From an uncultured Bryobacteraceae bacterium (GTDB lineage Bacteria > Acidobacteriota > Terriglobia > Bryobacterales > Bryobacteraceae), in contig CALKXJ010000008.1 of NCBI GenBank assembly GCA_938003835.1, positions 62,001 to 126,000 on the forward strand: a stretch of 64,000 bases of DNA. Reading direction: 5' to 3'. Below are positions 35,329-44,608 of the stretch, piece by piece. The notes beneath the pieces are model-generated. The model was given only the letters and a program-made list of their open reading frames with translations. It had not been told where the DNA came from and made no database searches. The stretch's first letter is position 1; every line of letters starts with the position of its first letter. The translations under genes and the position numbers were made by a program.

Positions 35329-36615
35329 TCACGCACCGCTTCGCACTCCGACAGGGACGCCCGTTGCGGCCGGGGTCTGGCTCCACGGCCGCAGCCCGAG
35401 CAGCGGACAGGCGTCGCAGACGTGGCGGCGGCCGCAGTTGACGCGCCAGCAGTCCACCTCGCCGAGCTGGGCCAGGTAGACGCGGCTCATGTGGTCCTTC
35501 GTCTGACCTTTAAGCAGCACCAGATCCCCGGCGCGGAGCTCGGCGCGGAGGAATTCGGCGGCCTGCTTCGGCGTGACGAAGTGGTGGGCGTTCCCGAGCC
35601 GCATGCCCGCCCGGACTGCCGCGCGCGCCGCGTAGGCGCTTCCCTCGGAGACGAACACGGCCACCTCGGCCGAGGCGGCGGCCCACTGTGCGAGCATCCG
35701 TTGCCGCTGGCGGTAGTGCTGCCCGGAGTTGGCCACGTCGCTGATGACCACGATGCGCCGCGCCGCCGACGCCTCGCGCAGCACCTCGAAAGCGGCCTCG
35801 GTATCGGTGAGATTGCCGTGCGCCTCGTCGCGGAGAAGGACGGCGCCGTTAGGCAGCGCCACGGGCTCCATCCGCGCGGTGTAGGGTCGCACCTCGGCCA
35901 CGGCCCGGCTCGCCTGCTCGAGCGTCGCTCCCAGGGCTCTGCCGGCGGCGAGGGCTGCCAGGAAAGCCGGCAGCCACTGGCGCCCCACGAACTTCGTTTC
36001 CACTTCGACCGATTCCTCGCCGGCGTGGGCGACGAAGCGCAGCCTCATCGGCCAGGCCGCCGCCACCCCGTCCGCCCAGACGTCGAACTCCGGGCGGCTG
36101 CCGAACCACTTCAGGCGGCCGCGCACCTGGCGCGCCATGGCCGCCACCCGGAGATCGTCCCCGTTGAGCACGGCGATGCCGCCCCGCCGCAGAAATCGCA
36201 ACAGTTTCGCCTTCTCCTCGGCGATCTTCTCGAGGCTCCCCATCGTCGAGAGATGGGGCGAGGCGACGGCGAGTTCGACCGCCACGTCGGGCCGGATCAG
36301 CAAGGCGTGGCGCAGCATGTGTCCCGGCTGATCGATCCCGACTTCGAGCACGACGAAACGGTGCCAGGGCCGAGCGCTTAGGATGGTACGCGCGATCCAG
36401 GGACCGCCGTTGTTGCTGCGCAGGGTCTTCACGGTGGGTCCGAGCTGTTTGAGGATCGCTGCCAAGCAGTCCTTGGCCGTGGTCTTGCCGACGCTGCCGG
36501 TGATCGCGACGAAGGTGGTGCGAACGAGCGCGGTGCGCCAGAGGAAGGCGGCGGCCCAGAGGATTCGCTCCCCAAGGGCTGCGAGCCACTGTTTCAGGAT
36601 GGAAATTCCGGGCAC
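35329..36615 (-). CDS. Mur-ligase-family protein (MurF-like) with C-terminal cysteine cluster
   Basis: 428 residues from GTG 36615 behind a GGGGAG ribosome site. A short amphipathic N-terminus precedes the ATP-binding P-loop TGSVGKTT (39-46) and the central domain (NNGGPWIARTIL, VLEVGIDQPGHM, LNGDDLRVAAMA), then a C-terminal Mur ligase domain (about 255-385). The N-terminal UDP-sugar-binding domain of true MurF is missing. The tail has C389-x4-C394-x5-C400-x2-C403, a possible zinc or iron-sulfur site. It may ligate an amino acid to a non-standard substrate. It converges with the AAA+ gene 11 bases away and diverges from rimO. Confidence 0.78.
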   Translation of the reverse strand: MPGISILKQWLAALGERILWAAAFLWRTALVRTTFVAITGSVGKTTAKDCLAAILKQLGPTVKTLRSNNGGPWIARTILSARPWHRFVVLEVGIDQPGHMLRHALLIRPDVAVELAVASPHLSTMGSLEKIAEEKAKLLRFLRRGGIAVLNGDDLRVAAMARQVRGRLKWFGSRPEFDVWADGVAAAWPMRLRFVAHAGEESVEVETKFVGRQWLPAFLAALAAGRALGATLEQASRAVAEVRPYTARMEPVALPNGAVLLRDEAHGNLTDTEAAFEVLREASAARRIVVISDVANSGQHYRQRQRMLAQWAAASAEVAVFVSEGSAYAARAAVRAGMRLGNAHHFVTPKQAAEFLRAELRAGDLVLLKGQTKDHMSRVYLAQLGEVDCWRVNCGRRHVCDACPLLGLRPWSQTPAATGVPVGVRSGA

Positions 36616-36708
36616 CTGCTCCCCTTGCGTCCCCGCTCGAAGGCGCTCCTTTCATCTTACGAAAAGGCCCGGCGCCGTGCGACGGTCTCCTCCGGGAAGG
36701 TGGATGCT

Positions 36709-38154
36709 ATGCTGAAATTGCATCTCGACTTATTCCCGGGGCGTTTGACGTTGAAGGTCGGATTTGTGAGCTTGGGCTGTCCCAAGAACCTGGTGGACAC
36801 CGAAGTGATGATGGGCTATCTCACCGCGCGGGGCCATGAGTTGACCCCGCGGCCGGAGGAGGCCGACGTCATTGTCGTCAACACGTGCAGCTTCATCGAT
36901 CCGGCCAAGCAGGAGTCCGTGGACACCATCCTCGAGATGGCCGAGTTCAAGAAGAAGGGACGCGCCCGCCGGCTGATCGTCGCCGGCTGCCTGGTGGAGC
37001 GCTACCGGGAGGAGATTCGCCGCACGCTGCCCGAGGTCGACGCCGTCGTCGGGACCAACGAGATCGACCAGATCGCGGCGGCGTGCGAGGGCCGCATGCT
37101 CGAGGCCGGCCGGGCCGAGCCGTTCCTCTACCACGAAGGGACACCGCGCGTGCTGGCCACCCCGCGCCACTACGCATACGTGAAGATCGCCGAGGGCTGC
37201 GACCACCCGTGCAGCTTCTGCGTCATCCCGCAGTTCCGTGGCCGGTTCCGGAGCCGTCGCTTTGAATCGGTGGTGGTGGAGGTGGAGCGCCTGTTGCGGC
37301 AGGGCGTCAGAGAGATCAACCTGATCGGTCAGGACACCACCAGCTACGGCGAGGATCTCGGCCTGCGCGACGGCCTGGCTCGGCTGCTCGAACGGCTTGC
37401 CCGGATCGACGCTCCGCAACCGTACTGGATCCGGTTCCTTTACGCCTACCCCAACCGCATCAGCACCAGGCTGCTCGAGACGCTGGCCGCCCACGAGCCG
37501 CTGGTCCCTTATCTCGATATGCCCCTCCAGCACGCGAGCGCGTCCATCCTGCGGCGCATGAAGCGGGGCGGCTCCGGCGACGGGTTCCTGAAGCTCATCG
37601 AGCGCATACGCCGCACGGTGCCGGGCATCGCCATCCGCACCAGCATGATCGTGGGTTTCCCCGGCGAGACCGAGCGGGACTTCGAGGAGCTGTGCCAATT
37701 CGTCCAAGCGGCTGAGTTCGATCACCTGGGCGTTTTCTCTTATTCGGACGAGGAAACCAGTGCCAGCTTTCATCTGGACGGCAAAGTCGATCGGCGGACC
37801 ACCTACAATCGGAAGAGGCGGCTCATGGCCCTCCAGCGCAAGATTTCCCGCGAGCGCAACCGCAGGCTGGCAGGCCGCCAGTTGCCTGTGCTCGTCGAGG
37901 GGCCGAGCCGCGAGACGGACCTGCTCTGGGAGGGCCGCCTTCCCACCCAGGCGCCGGAGATCGACGGCGTCTGCTTCATCAACGACGACGGCGGCCATCC
38001 GCCGCGACCGGGCGAGCTCCGGCGCATCCGCATCGAGCAGGCTCACGACTACGATCTCATCGGCGCCCTAGTGGACGGGCCCGAGCCGGCGGTCGCCGCG
38101 GCGCCGGCGCTGTTGCCCATTCTCCAGCCCCAGCACGCATGCCGCGCCCATTGA
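36709..38154 (+). CDS. rimO: Ribosomal protein S12 methylthiotransferase RimO
   Basis: About 481 residues from ATG 36709; TTG 36751 gives the family-typical start [18 protein letters not shown] and avoids an AT-rich, poorly biased 5' segment, so the true start may be there. The UPF0004 domain with three cluster cysteines (SLGCPKN, NTCSFID, AGCLVER), the radical SAM C-x3-C-x2-C (CDHPCSFC) and a C-terminal TRAM domain are all present. The enzyme methylthiolates Asp88 (E. coli numbering) of S12 and contains two 4Fe-4S clusters. It overlaps yacG by 16 bases. Confidence 0.92.
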   Translation: MLKLHLDLFPGRLTLKVGFVSLGCPKNLVDTEVMMGYLTARGHELTPRPEEADVIVVNTCSFIDPAKQESVDTILEMAEFKKKGRARRLIVAGCLVERYREEIRRTLPEVDAVVGTNEIDQIAAACEGRMLEAGRAEPFLYHEGTPRVLATPRHYAYVKIAEGCDHPCSFCVIPQFRGRFRSRRFESVVVEVERLLRQGVREINLIGQDTTSYGEDLGLRDGLARLLERLARIDAPQPYWIRFLYAYPNRISTRLLETLAAHEPLVPYLDMPLQHASASILRRMKRGGSGDGFLKLIERIRRTVPGIAIRTSMIVGFPGETERDFEELCQFVQAAEFDHLGVFSYSDEETSASFHLDGKVDRRTTYNRKRRLMALQRKISRERNRRLAGRQLPVLVEGPSRETDLLWEGRLPTQAPEIDGVCFINDDGGHPPRPGELRRIRIEQAHDYDLIGALVDGPEPAVAAAPALLPILQPQHACRAH

Positions 38155-38345
38155 AATGCCCGATCTGTAAGAAGCCTGTGGCCTGGGAGGATCCTTTCAT
38201 GCCGTTTTGCAGCGAACGCTGCAAGCTCATCGATCTGGGCAACTGGGCCTCGGAACGCTACGTCATCACGACGCCGCTCAAGCAGGAGGGAGAGTCTCCT
38301 GGGGAAGGCAGCGAGGAGAATGATCCCGACGGGGGGCGGCGTTGA
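38139..38345 (+). CDS. yacG: DNA gyrase inhibitor YacG, zinc-binding
   Basis: 68 residues. The four zinc cysteines C7, C10, C24 and C28 (CPICKKPV and [17 protein letters not shown]) match YacG exactly; the tail is acidic and disordered. The E. coli protein binds GyrB and blocks DNA binding. The gene starts inside rimO (16-base overlap) and its stop overlaps the TTG start of the pgpA-like gene, indicating a translationally coupled trio. Confidence 0.88.
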   Translation: MPRPLKCPICKKPVAWEDPFMPFCSERCKLIDLGNWASERYVITTPLKQEGESPGEGSEENDPDGGRR

Positions 38346-38797
38346 CCCGCCTGCTGGCCACCTGGTTCGGATGCGGGCTGGCGCCCTGGGCGCCCGGCAC
38401 GGTGGCGTCGGCGGCGGCGCTGGCGCTGGCGTACCTGCTCCACCGCACAATGGGCCTCTCCGGGACGGATTTCCTCTGGCTGGCGCTTGTCTTCCTCGCT
38501 CCGGCCGTCTGGAGCGCCGGTCGCCTTGAAGCCAGCAGCGGGCGCAAGGATCCGAGTATAGTAGTGATTGACGAGGTGGTGGGTCAGTGGGTGGCCCTCG
38601 TCGGCGTCGCCGGCCACAACTGGCTCGGCTGGGTCGGAGCTTTCCTTTTGTTCCGGCTATTCGACATCTGGAAGGCGCCTCCCGCGCGCCAGCTCGAGAG
38701 ACTCCGCGGCGGGGCGGGCATTGTGGCCGACGACATCATTGCGGGAGCGTATGCCGCTCTGGCCCTTCATGGGGCGGGGCGGCTTGGTTTGTACTGA
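38342..38797 (+). CDS. pgpA: Phosphatidylglycerophosphatase A
   Basis: 151 residues from TTG 38342, which overlaps the yacG stop (TTGA). PgpA motifs are present: [14 protein letters not shown] at the N-terminus, [14 protein letters not shown] (about 76-89) with metal-binding acidic residues, [16 protein letters not shown] and [13 protein letters not shown]. It has about four membrane helices. The enzyme dephosphorylates phosphatidylglycerol phosphate at the inner membrane. Gene order yacG-pgpA with a start/stop overlap supports the reading of the TTG codon as start. Confidence 0.9.
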   Translation: MTRLLATWFGCGLAPWAPGTVASAAALALAYLLHRTMGLSGTDFLWLALVFLAPAVWSAGRLEASSGRKDPSIVVIDEVVGQWVALVGVAGHNWLGWVGAFLLFRLFDIWKAPPARQLERLRGGAGIVADDIIAGAYAALALHGAGRLGLY

Positions 38798-38800
38798 GCT

Positions 38801-39829
38801 ATGTCATCGAAACGACGTTCAGAGGCGAGGCCGGAGATCCTCGAGGTCAACCCTCCGGCGGCGATTCCCGGCGGCGAGTTCCACATCCGCGGCCGGGGCT
38901 TGGCCCGGGACCGCAGGCCGACGGTGATGTTCGGTTCCGAGGTGGCGCCGGTCATCATCGGCTCCGACAGCCTCGTGATCGCCCGCGTGCCCGAAGGCGC
39001 CATCGTCGGCGAGATGACCGTGGGCAACGGCGAGGCCACCAGCGCCCCCTGGACCTGCGATATCGGGCTGCAAATCGCTGACAATCTCCACCCGGTGGCC
39101 AACCCCGCCATCGACGCCGAGGGTAACATTTACGCCACGTTCAGCGGCTCGCGCGGACAGAAGACGCCGGTGGCGGTCTACAAGATCGACCTGAATTATC
39201 ACGTCACGCCGTTCGTCACCGACCTGATGAACGCCACCGGTCTGGCGTTCGACCGCAACGGCATCCTCTATGTCTCGAGCCGCCACGACGGCATCGTCTA
39301 CCAGGTCTCGGCCAAGGGAAACCTCTCGGTTTACGTCGAGGGCATGGGCGTGGCCACCGGACTGGCCTTCGACCGCGAGGAGAATCTCTACGTCGGCGAC
39401 CGCAGCGGAACGATCTTCAAGATCAACCGCGACCGGCAGATCTACGTCTTCACCACGCTCGAGCCCTCGATCTCGGCCTACCATCTGGCCTTCGGCCCCG
39501 ATGACTACCTTTATGTGACCGGCCCGACCACCTCGAGTTTCGATTCCGTCATGCGCGTCTCGCCCTCGGGCGAGCTCGAGATTTACTACCGCGGGCTCGG
39601 GCGGCCGCAGGGACTGGCCTTCGATGTGCAAGGCAATCTCTACGTCGCCGCCTCCATCGGCGGGCGGAAAGGCATCGTCCGGATCGACCCGAACCGCAAG
39701 GCCGAACTGTTCGTCTCGGGCCCCAACATCGTCGGGCTGGCCTTCACCCGCTCGCGGGCGATGATCGTGGCCACCAACAGCGCCCTCTATCGCATCGACG
39801 TCAACATCCAGGGCAAGCCCCTGCCCTGA
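38801..39829 (+). CDS. IPT/TIG domain plus beta-propeller (SMP-30/NHL-like) protein
   Basis: 342 residues. An N-terminal immunoglobulin-like TIG domain (about 9-85: ILEVNPPAAIPGGEFHIRGRGL) is followed by a six-bladed propeller-like region with repeated motifs such as ATGLAFDRNGILYVSSRHDG, ATGLAFDREENLYVGDRSG and PQGLAFDVQGNLYVAAS. No signal peptide is evident, so it may be cytoplasmic or exported by another route. Gluconolactonase-type activity is possible but the metal-binding residues cannot be assigned by eye. It starts 3 bases after pgpA. Confidence 0.75.
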   Translation: MSSKRRSEARPEILEVNPPAAIPGGEFHIRGRGLARDRRPTVMFGSEVAPVIIGSDSLVIARVPEGAIVGEMTVGNGEATSAPWTCDIGLQIADNLHPVANPAIDAEGNIYATFSGSRGQKTPVAVYKIDLNYHVTPFVTDLMNATGLAFDRNGILYVSSRHDGIVYQVSAKGNLSVYVEGMGVATGLAFDREENLYVGDRSGTIFKINRDRQIYVFTTLEPSISAYHLAFGPDDYLYVTGPTTSSFDSVMRVSPSGELEIYYRGLGRPQGLAFDVQGNLYVAASIGGRKGIVRIDPNRKAELFVSGPNIVGLAFTRSRAMIVATNSALYRIDVNIQGKPLP

Positions 39830-39849
39830 GCGGCTCGCCTCTGCCTGTT

Positions 39850-41088
39850 ATGAACGCCGAAATCATCGCGGTCGGCTCGGAACTGCTCACGCCCCAGCGG
39901 CTGGACACCAACTCGCTCTACCTGACCGAACGGCTCAACGCCCTCGGCGTCGAAGTGGTCGCCAAGGCCGTCATCGGCGACGACCGCGCGCGCCTCAGGG
40001 ATGCGGTCCGGGCGGCGCTCGCGCGATCGGAAATCGTGATCCTCACCGGCGGGCTCGGGCCCACCGAAGACGACGTCACGCGCGAAGCGGTGGCGGAGGC
40101 GCTCGGCCGCCCGCTCGTATGGCGCCAGGAACTCGCCGACGCCATCGAAGCCCGCTTCCGCCGCATGGGCCGGAAGATGGCCGAGATCAACAAACGCCAG
40201 GCCTACCTCATCGAGGGCGCCGAAGCGCTCTCCAACGACCAGGGCACCGCGCCCGGCCAGTGGATCGAAGCCGGCCCGGGCCACTATCTGATGCTGTTGC
40301 CCGGCCCACCAGTGGAGCTGAAATCGGTCTTCGAGCGGGAGTGTCTGGCCAGGCTCGAGCGGGTGGTGCCGCCGCTGGCTATCCGAACGCGCGTCTTCCG
40401 GGTGGCGGGGATGCCGGAGTCGGATCTGGACCAGCTCATCTCTCCCGTATACAAACGTTATAAGAACCCCGCCACCACCATCCTCGCCGCCCCCGGCGAC
40501 ATCCAGATCCATCTTCGAGCCCGCGCCGAAACCGCCGAACAGGCCGAGGCGCTGCTTGCGGAGCTCGCTCCCCAGATCGAGGCGCTGCTTGGCGACAACA
40601 TCTATTCGCGTAACGGTGAGCCCCTGGAGGGCGCCGTCGGCGCCCTGCTGGTTGCGCGCGGCGCCACGCTCGCCGTCGCGGAAAGTTGCACCGGGGGCAT
40701 GCTGGCGGAGCGGATCACGTCCGTCGCGGGCAGCTCGCGCTACTTCGTGGGCGGCTTGCTGGTCTACAACGACGAGATGAAGGAAAAGCTGCTCGGCATC
40801 TCGGCGGAGCTGCTTGCCGGGCACACGGCGGTCAGCCAGCCCGTGGCCGAGGCGATGGCCGCGCGTGTGCGGCAGCGCACCGGAGCCACCTTCGGCCTGT
40901 CGGTCACCGGATACGCCGGCCCGGAGGGAGGCGACGCGGAACACCCGGTCGGAACGGTGTACATCGGCCTGGCCGCCCCGGAAGGCACAAGCGCCCGGCC
41001 CTTTCGCTTTCTTGGAGATCGCGAGCGCGTGAGGCGGCTGGCCACCCAGAGCGCGCTCGACCTGCTCCGGCGGCACCTCGCCCGCTGA
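39850..41088 (+). CDS. cinA: CinA: molybdopterin-binding domain plus nicotinamide-nucleotide amidohydrolase
   Basis: 412 residues. The N-terminal MoCF-like domain (EIIAVGSELLTPQRLDTNS, then LTGGLGPTEDDVTREAVA) and the C-terminal PncC amidase domain (VAESCTGGMLAERITSVAGSS, SVTGYAGPEGG) are both complete. CinA hydrolyses ADP-ribose and deamidates nicotinamide mononucleotide in pyridine nucleotide recycling; the competence link known from Firmicutes is not implied here. It follows the TIG/propeller gene by 20 bases on the same strand. Confidence 0.92.
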   Translation: MNAEIIAVGSELLTPQRLDTNSLYLTERLNALGVEVVAKAVIGDDRARLRDAVRAALARSEIVILTGGLGPTEDDVTREAVAEALGRPLVWRQELADAIEARFRRMGRKMAEINKRQAYLIEGAEALSNDQGTAPGQWIEAGPGHYLMLLPGPPVELKSVFERECLARLERVVPPLAIRTRVFRVAGMPESDLDQLISPVYKRYKNPATTILAAPGDIQIHLRARAETAEQAEALLAELAPQIEALLGDNIYSRNGEPLEGAVGALLVARGATLAVAESCTGGMLAERITSVAGSSRYFVGGLLVYNDEMKEKLLGISAELLAGHTAVSQPVAEAMAARVRQRTGATFGLSVTGYAGPEGGDAEHPVGTVYIGLAAPEGTSARPFRFLGDRERVRRLATQSALDLLRRHLAR

Positions 41089-41191
41089 GACGCTGCCCGT
41101 CTGCCAGCGGCCTCGATGGCGAGCGCAATCTCTTTGCGGCTACCGGCCTGCTGAGTCCTCTGGCCGCGCTGGTTGGAGCGCCCTTCGGGGA

Positions 41192-42151
41192 TCAAGACCG
41201 GTTCGATCCCGTCACCACCCGCACGACGCGCATCAGCTCCTCGTCGGTCGACTCGTTGGGCGCCGAGCAGCCGGGCGCCAGGATGAACTTCCTGCCCGCC
41301 TGCGCCGCGGCGCTCTGCCACTGCTCGCGGATCTCCGGCTCGGAGAGCGAACGGATGCGGTTGTGATCCAGGCCCCCCATGATTGTCCCGGTGAATCGCT
41401 TCCGCACCTCGCCGATCGGCACGCCGGTGCCGTGCGCGTCGTAGTGGAAGACGGCAGCCGGCCAGCCGGTGTAGAACATGTCGAGATAGACCTGCGTGCC
41501 ATGCAGATGCAGTGTGTTGAGCGGGGCCTCACGCGCCGCCTCGAGCACCATCTTGTCGAACGGCTCGCTGAACTTCCGGTAGTCCTCGCGGCTGAGCACG
41601 CTTGCGTCGGCGTTGGCGATGGCCAGGAAGATGCCCGAGGCGCCCGCCTCGAGGGCGCGCCGCGCGTGGTTCGCCTCCGAGCGCGCGATCACCTCCAAAG
41701 CATCGAGCAGCGCCTGCGGCCGCTCCTGTTTGAGCTGCTGGACGGCTTCCTTGGAAGAAAGCTTTTCGGCGACGTTCCACGGGTTGAAGATCGTCTCGAT
41801 GAAGTGCGCCTTGCCGCCCAGGCCGTCGCGGATCCGCTCGAGCGCCCGGATCTGCTCGGGGAAGGGATTTCGCTCTTCGGCGAGCTCGTACCAGGCGCCG
41901 GCCGGCTTCGGGTACGGGTAATCGCTCATCACCTTCACCAAGTCGGTGGAAAACTTCCGGTGGAAATCGAGCGTCGCTGCGGCATGCCGCTCGCCCGGCT
42001 CTTTCTCCAGCCCGAAGTGATACCAGAAGGTGAACGGCGTGCGGTCGACGTCGCGGCCGGCCAGGGCCCGGTCCACGCGCTCGCGCGGTGTCATCGCCCT
42101 CCGGCACGCCGGCGCCGCCAAACACAGTAAGAATCCTCTTCGCGTCAGCAT
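41192..42151 (-). CDS. Exported uroporphyrinogen decarboxylase (URO-D)-family protein
   Basis: 319 residues from ATG 42151, supported by a GGGGGAG ribosome site. The start opens a Tat/lipoprotein-like leader (MLTRRGFLLCLAAPACRRA). The body is a URO-D-type barrel: MTPRERVDRALAGRDVDR, the HLHGTQVYLD strand and GGLDHNRIRSLSEPEIREQW. This branch is closer to URO-D-related methyltransferases and hydrolases than to HemE, which lacks an export signal. The lipobox around C16 is weak. Function is not predictable. It lies 14 bases downstream of glcD on the same strand. Confidence 0.78.
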   Translation of the reverse strand: MLTRRGFLLCLAAPACRRAMTPRERVDRALAGRDVDRTPFTFWYHFGLEKEPGERHAAATLDFHRKFSTDLVKVMSDYPYPKPAGAWYELAEERNPFPEQIRALERIRDGLGGKAHFIETIFNPWNVAEKLSSKEAVQQLKQERPQALLDALEVIARSEANHARRALEAGASGIFLAIANADASVLSREDYRKFSEPFDKMVLEAAREAPLNTLHLHGTQVYLDMFYTGWPAAVFHYDAHGTGVPIGEVRKRFTGTIMGGLDHNRIRSLSEPEIREQWQSAAAQAGRKFILAPGCSAPNESTDEELMRVVRVVTGSNRS

Positions 42152-42165
42152 GCTGTCTCCCCCGT

Positions 42166-43599
42166 TCAGTAAAGAATCGCGCCCGGCCTGAGCGCCGGCT
42201 GCCGGATCTCGAGACACCCCTTGTGCGTCGGGTACAGCTTGCCGGGATTCAAGCGCTCCTCCGGGTCGAAGAGGCGCTTCAGCCGCACCATGCACTCGAT
42301 CGAGTCCTCGGAAAACTGCACCCGCATCAGGGCCAGCTTCTCGATGCCCACGCCGTGCTCGCCGGTGATGGAGCCGCCCTCGGCCACGCAGTGCTCGAGG
42401 ATTTCCTCGCCGGCGCGCAGGGCCTTCTGGAGCTCTCCCGGCCGGCGCTTGTTGAACAGAATGATCGGGTGCATGTTGCCGTCGCCGGCGTGAAAGATGT
42501 TGCTGATCAGCAGGCCGTACCTCTCCGAGACCTGGCGGATGAAGCGCAACGTCGAGGGGATCTTCGCCCGGGGCACCATGCCGTCCTGCACGACAAACGA
42601 CGGGCTGACGCGGCCCACCGCGCCGAAGGCGTTCTTGCGCCCTTTCCAGAGCAGGTCGCGCTCCTCGGGCGAACGCGCCATGCGGACTTCGCGCGCCCCG
42701 CAGCCCAGGCAGGCCTCACGGATTTGCTCCACCTGTTCCTCAGTGGCCTCCTTGAGCCCCTCCACCTCGATCAGCAGCACGGCGGCCGCATCCATGGGAT
42801 AGCCGGCATGGGTGGCCTCCTCGACCATCCGGAGCAGCACGCCATCCATCATCTCGATGGCTACCGGCGTGATCGCCCGTGCGGTGATCTCGGCGACAGT
42901 TCGGCCGCAATCCTCCGGATCGTCATAAACGGCCAGAAGCGTCTGGACGGCCTCCGGCTTCCTCATCAGCCGGACGACGACCTTGGTCACCAGCGCCATC
43001 GTGCCTTCGGAACCCGTGAGCAGCCCGGTGAGATCGTAGCCGGGCAGATCCACTTCCTTGCCGCCGGTGGTGAACACGGATCCGTCCGGTAGTACGCACT
43101 CGAGACCCAGCACGTGGTTGGTGGTGACGCCGTAGGCGAGCGTGTGGGGCCCGCCGGCGTTCTCGGCGACGTTGCCGCCGATGGTGCAAGCCTTCTGGCT
43201 TGACGGATCCGGCGCATAGAAATAGCCGTCGGCGTCCACGGCCAGGCTGATGTCGAGATTCACTACCCCCGGCTGCACGACGGCGCGCTCGTTTTCGAGA
43301 TCGATCTCCAGGATCCGGTTCATCCGGGCGAACGAGATCATGACGCCGCCCTGGCAGGCGATCGCGCCCCCGCTCAGGCCGGTGCCTGCGCCGCGACCCA
43401 CCATCGGGATGCCATATTTGGCCGTGATGCGGGCGATCGCCGCCACCTGCTCGCTCGTCTGCGGGAAGACCACCATCTCCGGGCGCGCCATGTCCACGCC
43501 CCCGTCGTATTCGTAAAGCGCCAGGTCTTCGTCCCGGTCCAGATAACCCTTGGGCCCGACGATCGCCGCCAGTTCCCGTTTCGCCTCTTGGGGTATCAT
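42166..43599 (-). CDS. glcD: FAD-linked oxidase, glycolate/D-lactate dehydrogenase subunit GlcD
   Basis: 477 residues. The PCMH-type FAD domain (VGRGAGTGLSGGAIACQGG, about 90-110, and the PDPSSQKACTIGGNVAENAGG block) and the C-terminal catalytic cap with HAGDGNMHPIILF and GSITGEHGVGIEKL are intact. The enzyme oxidises glycolate, D-lactate or another 2-hydroxy acid. No glcE or glcF gene is adjacent. It overlaps the 3' end of the TlpA-like gene as ATGA and precedes the URO-D-like protein. Confidence 0.9.
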   Translation of the reverse strand: MIPQEAKRELAAIVGPKGYLDRDEDLALYEYDGGVDMARPEMVVFPQTSEQVAAIARITAKYGIPMVGRGAGTGLSGGAIACQGGVMISFARMNRILEIDLENERAVVQPGVVNLDISLAVDADGYFYAPDPSSQKACTIGGNVAENAGGPHTLAYGVTTNHVLGLECVLPDGSVFTTGGKEVDLPGYDLTGLLTGSEGTMALVTKVVVRLMRKPEAVQTLLAVYDDPEDCGRTVAEITARAITPVAIEMMDGVLLRMVEEATHAGYPMDAAAVLLIEVEGLKEATEEQVEQIREACLGCGAREVRMARSPEERDLLWKGRKNAFGAVGRVSPSFVVQDGMVPRAKIPSTLRFIRQVSERYGLLISNIFHAGDGNMHPIILFNKRRPGELQKALRAGEEILEHCVAEGGSITGEHGVGIEKLALMRVQFSEDSIECMVRLKRLFDPEERLNPGKLYPTHKGCLEIRQPALRPGAILY

Positions 43600-44123
43600 C
43601 CTTCGAGCAACGACCTCAAATAGTTCAACATCCGATCGTCGGTCCAGTCAACCGCGCCGATGATCTTCTGGACCACCCTGCCATGCCGATCGATCACGTA
43701 GGACTCCGGATAACGGTAGGTGCCGTAAAGGTTGCTGATGGCTGCCTCCGGATCGCGCGCCGTAAGAAAGGAGACCCGGGCGCGCTCGAGGAATCGGCGA
43801 TAGGCCCCCTCATCCTCGTCGACGCTGACGCCCAGAACCACCACGCCCTGGTCCTTCAGCTGTTGCTGCATGCGGTCGAGCGAAGGCATCTCCTCGATAC
43901 AGGGCGGGCACCAGGTCGCCCAGAAGTTCAGCACCAGCAGCCGTCCGCCGAAGCTCGAGGGCGAGACCGTCAGGCCGCTGTCGGTTCGGATGGAAAAGTG
44001 CGGCGCCCTGTCGCCCACGCCGACGGTCTTCTGGCGGACGGCGGCTCCGAAGACGGCAACGAGCGCCGCCGCCAGCACGGCGATGGCGCCGGCCAGGACC
44101 CGGTCGAGTTTCGTGAACGGCAT
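43596..44123 (-). CDS. TlpA/ResA-type thiol-disulfide oxidoreductase
   Basis: 175 residues. One N-terminal membrane helix (LAGAIAVLAAALVAVFGAAV) anchors a periplasmic thioredoxin fold with active site W-C72-P-P-C75 in LNFWATWCPPCIEEMP. Family members reduce apocytochrome c or other envelope thiols. The stop overlaps the glcD start by 4 bases (ATGA). It is divergent from the pterin synthase pair across a 65-base AT-rich gap. Confidence 0.9.
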   Translation of the reverse strand: MPFTKLDRVLAGAIAVLAAALVAVFGAAVRQKTVGVGDRAPHFSIRTDSGLTVSPSSFGGRLLVLNFWATWCPPCIEEMPSLDRMQQQLKDQGVVVLGVSVDEDEGAYRRFLERARVSFLTARDPEAAISNLYGTYRYPESYVIDRHGRVVQKIIGAVDWTDDRMLNYLRSLLEG

Positions 44124-44188
44124 CTTATGTTAAGCCTTAATTTTAGAGTATCCAACGGCGCCGCCGGCTCATCCGATAGAGGTGGGGC

Positions 44189-44608
44189 ATGTACATTACC
44201 CGGCGAGTTGAATTCTCGGCTTCCCATGTCTGCCGCTTGCCGTCTCTCTCCGAGGAGGAGAACCGGCGCATCTATGGCGAGGACGCCAACCCGCATGGCC
44301 ACGGCCACAATTTCGTGGCCGAGGTGACGCTCGAGGGCCGGCCCGATCCGGCCACCGGGATGGTCTTCGACCTCAAGAAGCTCAAGGAGGTCCTCAACCG
44401 AGAGATCGTCGAGCCGTTTGATCACCGGTTTCTGAACTACGAGGTGCCGCCTTTTGACCGGGTGGTTCCCACCCTCGAGAACATCGCCCGGGAGATCTGG
44501 AGGCGCCTGGAGGGCCATTTCCCCGGGCCCGAGTTGCGCCTGGCCTCGGTGAGGCTCTACGAATCCGACGACCTGTTCGTCGACTATTCCGGCGAGGAAG
44601 CCCGATGA
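44189..44608 (+). CDS. 6-pyruvoyl-tetrahydropterin synthase family protein lacking the catalytic cysteine
   Basis: 139 residues, start ATG 44189 behind GAGGTGGGG. Zinc ligands H13, H38 and H40 (SASHVC and PHGHGH) and the DH and E catalytic residues (PFDHRF, LYESDD) are present, but aligning IYGEDANPHGHGH with the PTPS pattern GKCNNPxGHGH places D32 where the catalytic cysteine should be. An acidic residue at this site recalls PTPS-III enzymes, which cleave dihydroneopterin triphosphate to the folate precursor in place of FolB. An alternative is an inactive partner of the next gene. It overlaps that gene as ATGA. Confidence 0.82.
   Translation: MYITRRVEFSASHVCRLPSLSEEENRRIYGEDANPHGHGHNFVAEVTLEGRPDPATGMVFDLKKLKEVLNREIVEPFDHRFLNYEVPPFDRVVPTLENIAREIWRRLEGHFPGPELRLASVRLYESDDLFVDYSGEEAR

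Noticed and set aside
33056-35386. A 776-codon minus-strand open frame opposite the AAA+ ATPase gene.
   Set aside because: The plus-strand AAA+ motifs are intact; the antisense translation has no structure-like features.
41200-41210. GGTTCGATCCC resembles the T-arm of a tRNA.
   Set aside because: It lies inside the 3' end of the URO-D-like gene, and I find no acceptor, D or anticodon arm at suitable distances on either strand.
44123-44189. Possible riboswitch in the AT-rich gap upstream of the pterin synthase genes.
   Set aside because: The gap is only 65 bases and shared by two divergent genes; no stable stem or preQ1-like pseudoknot could be drawn.
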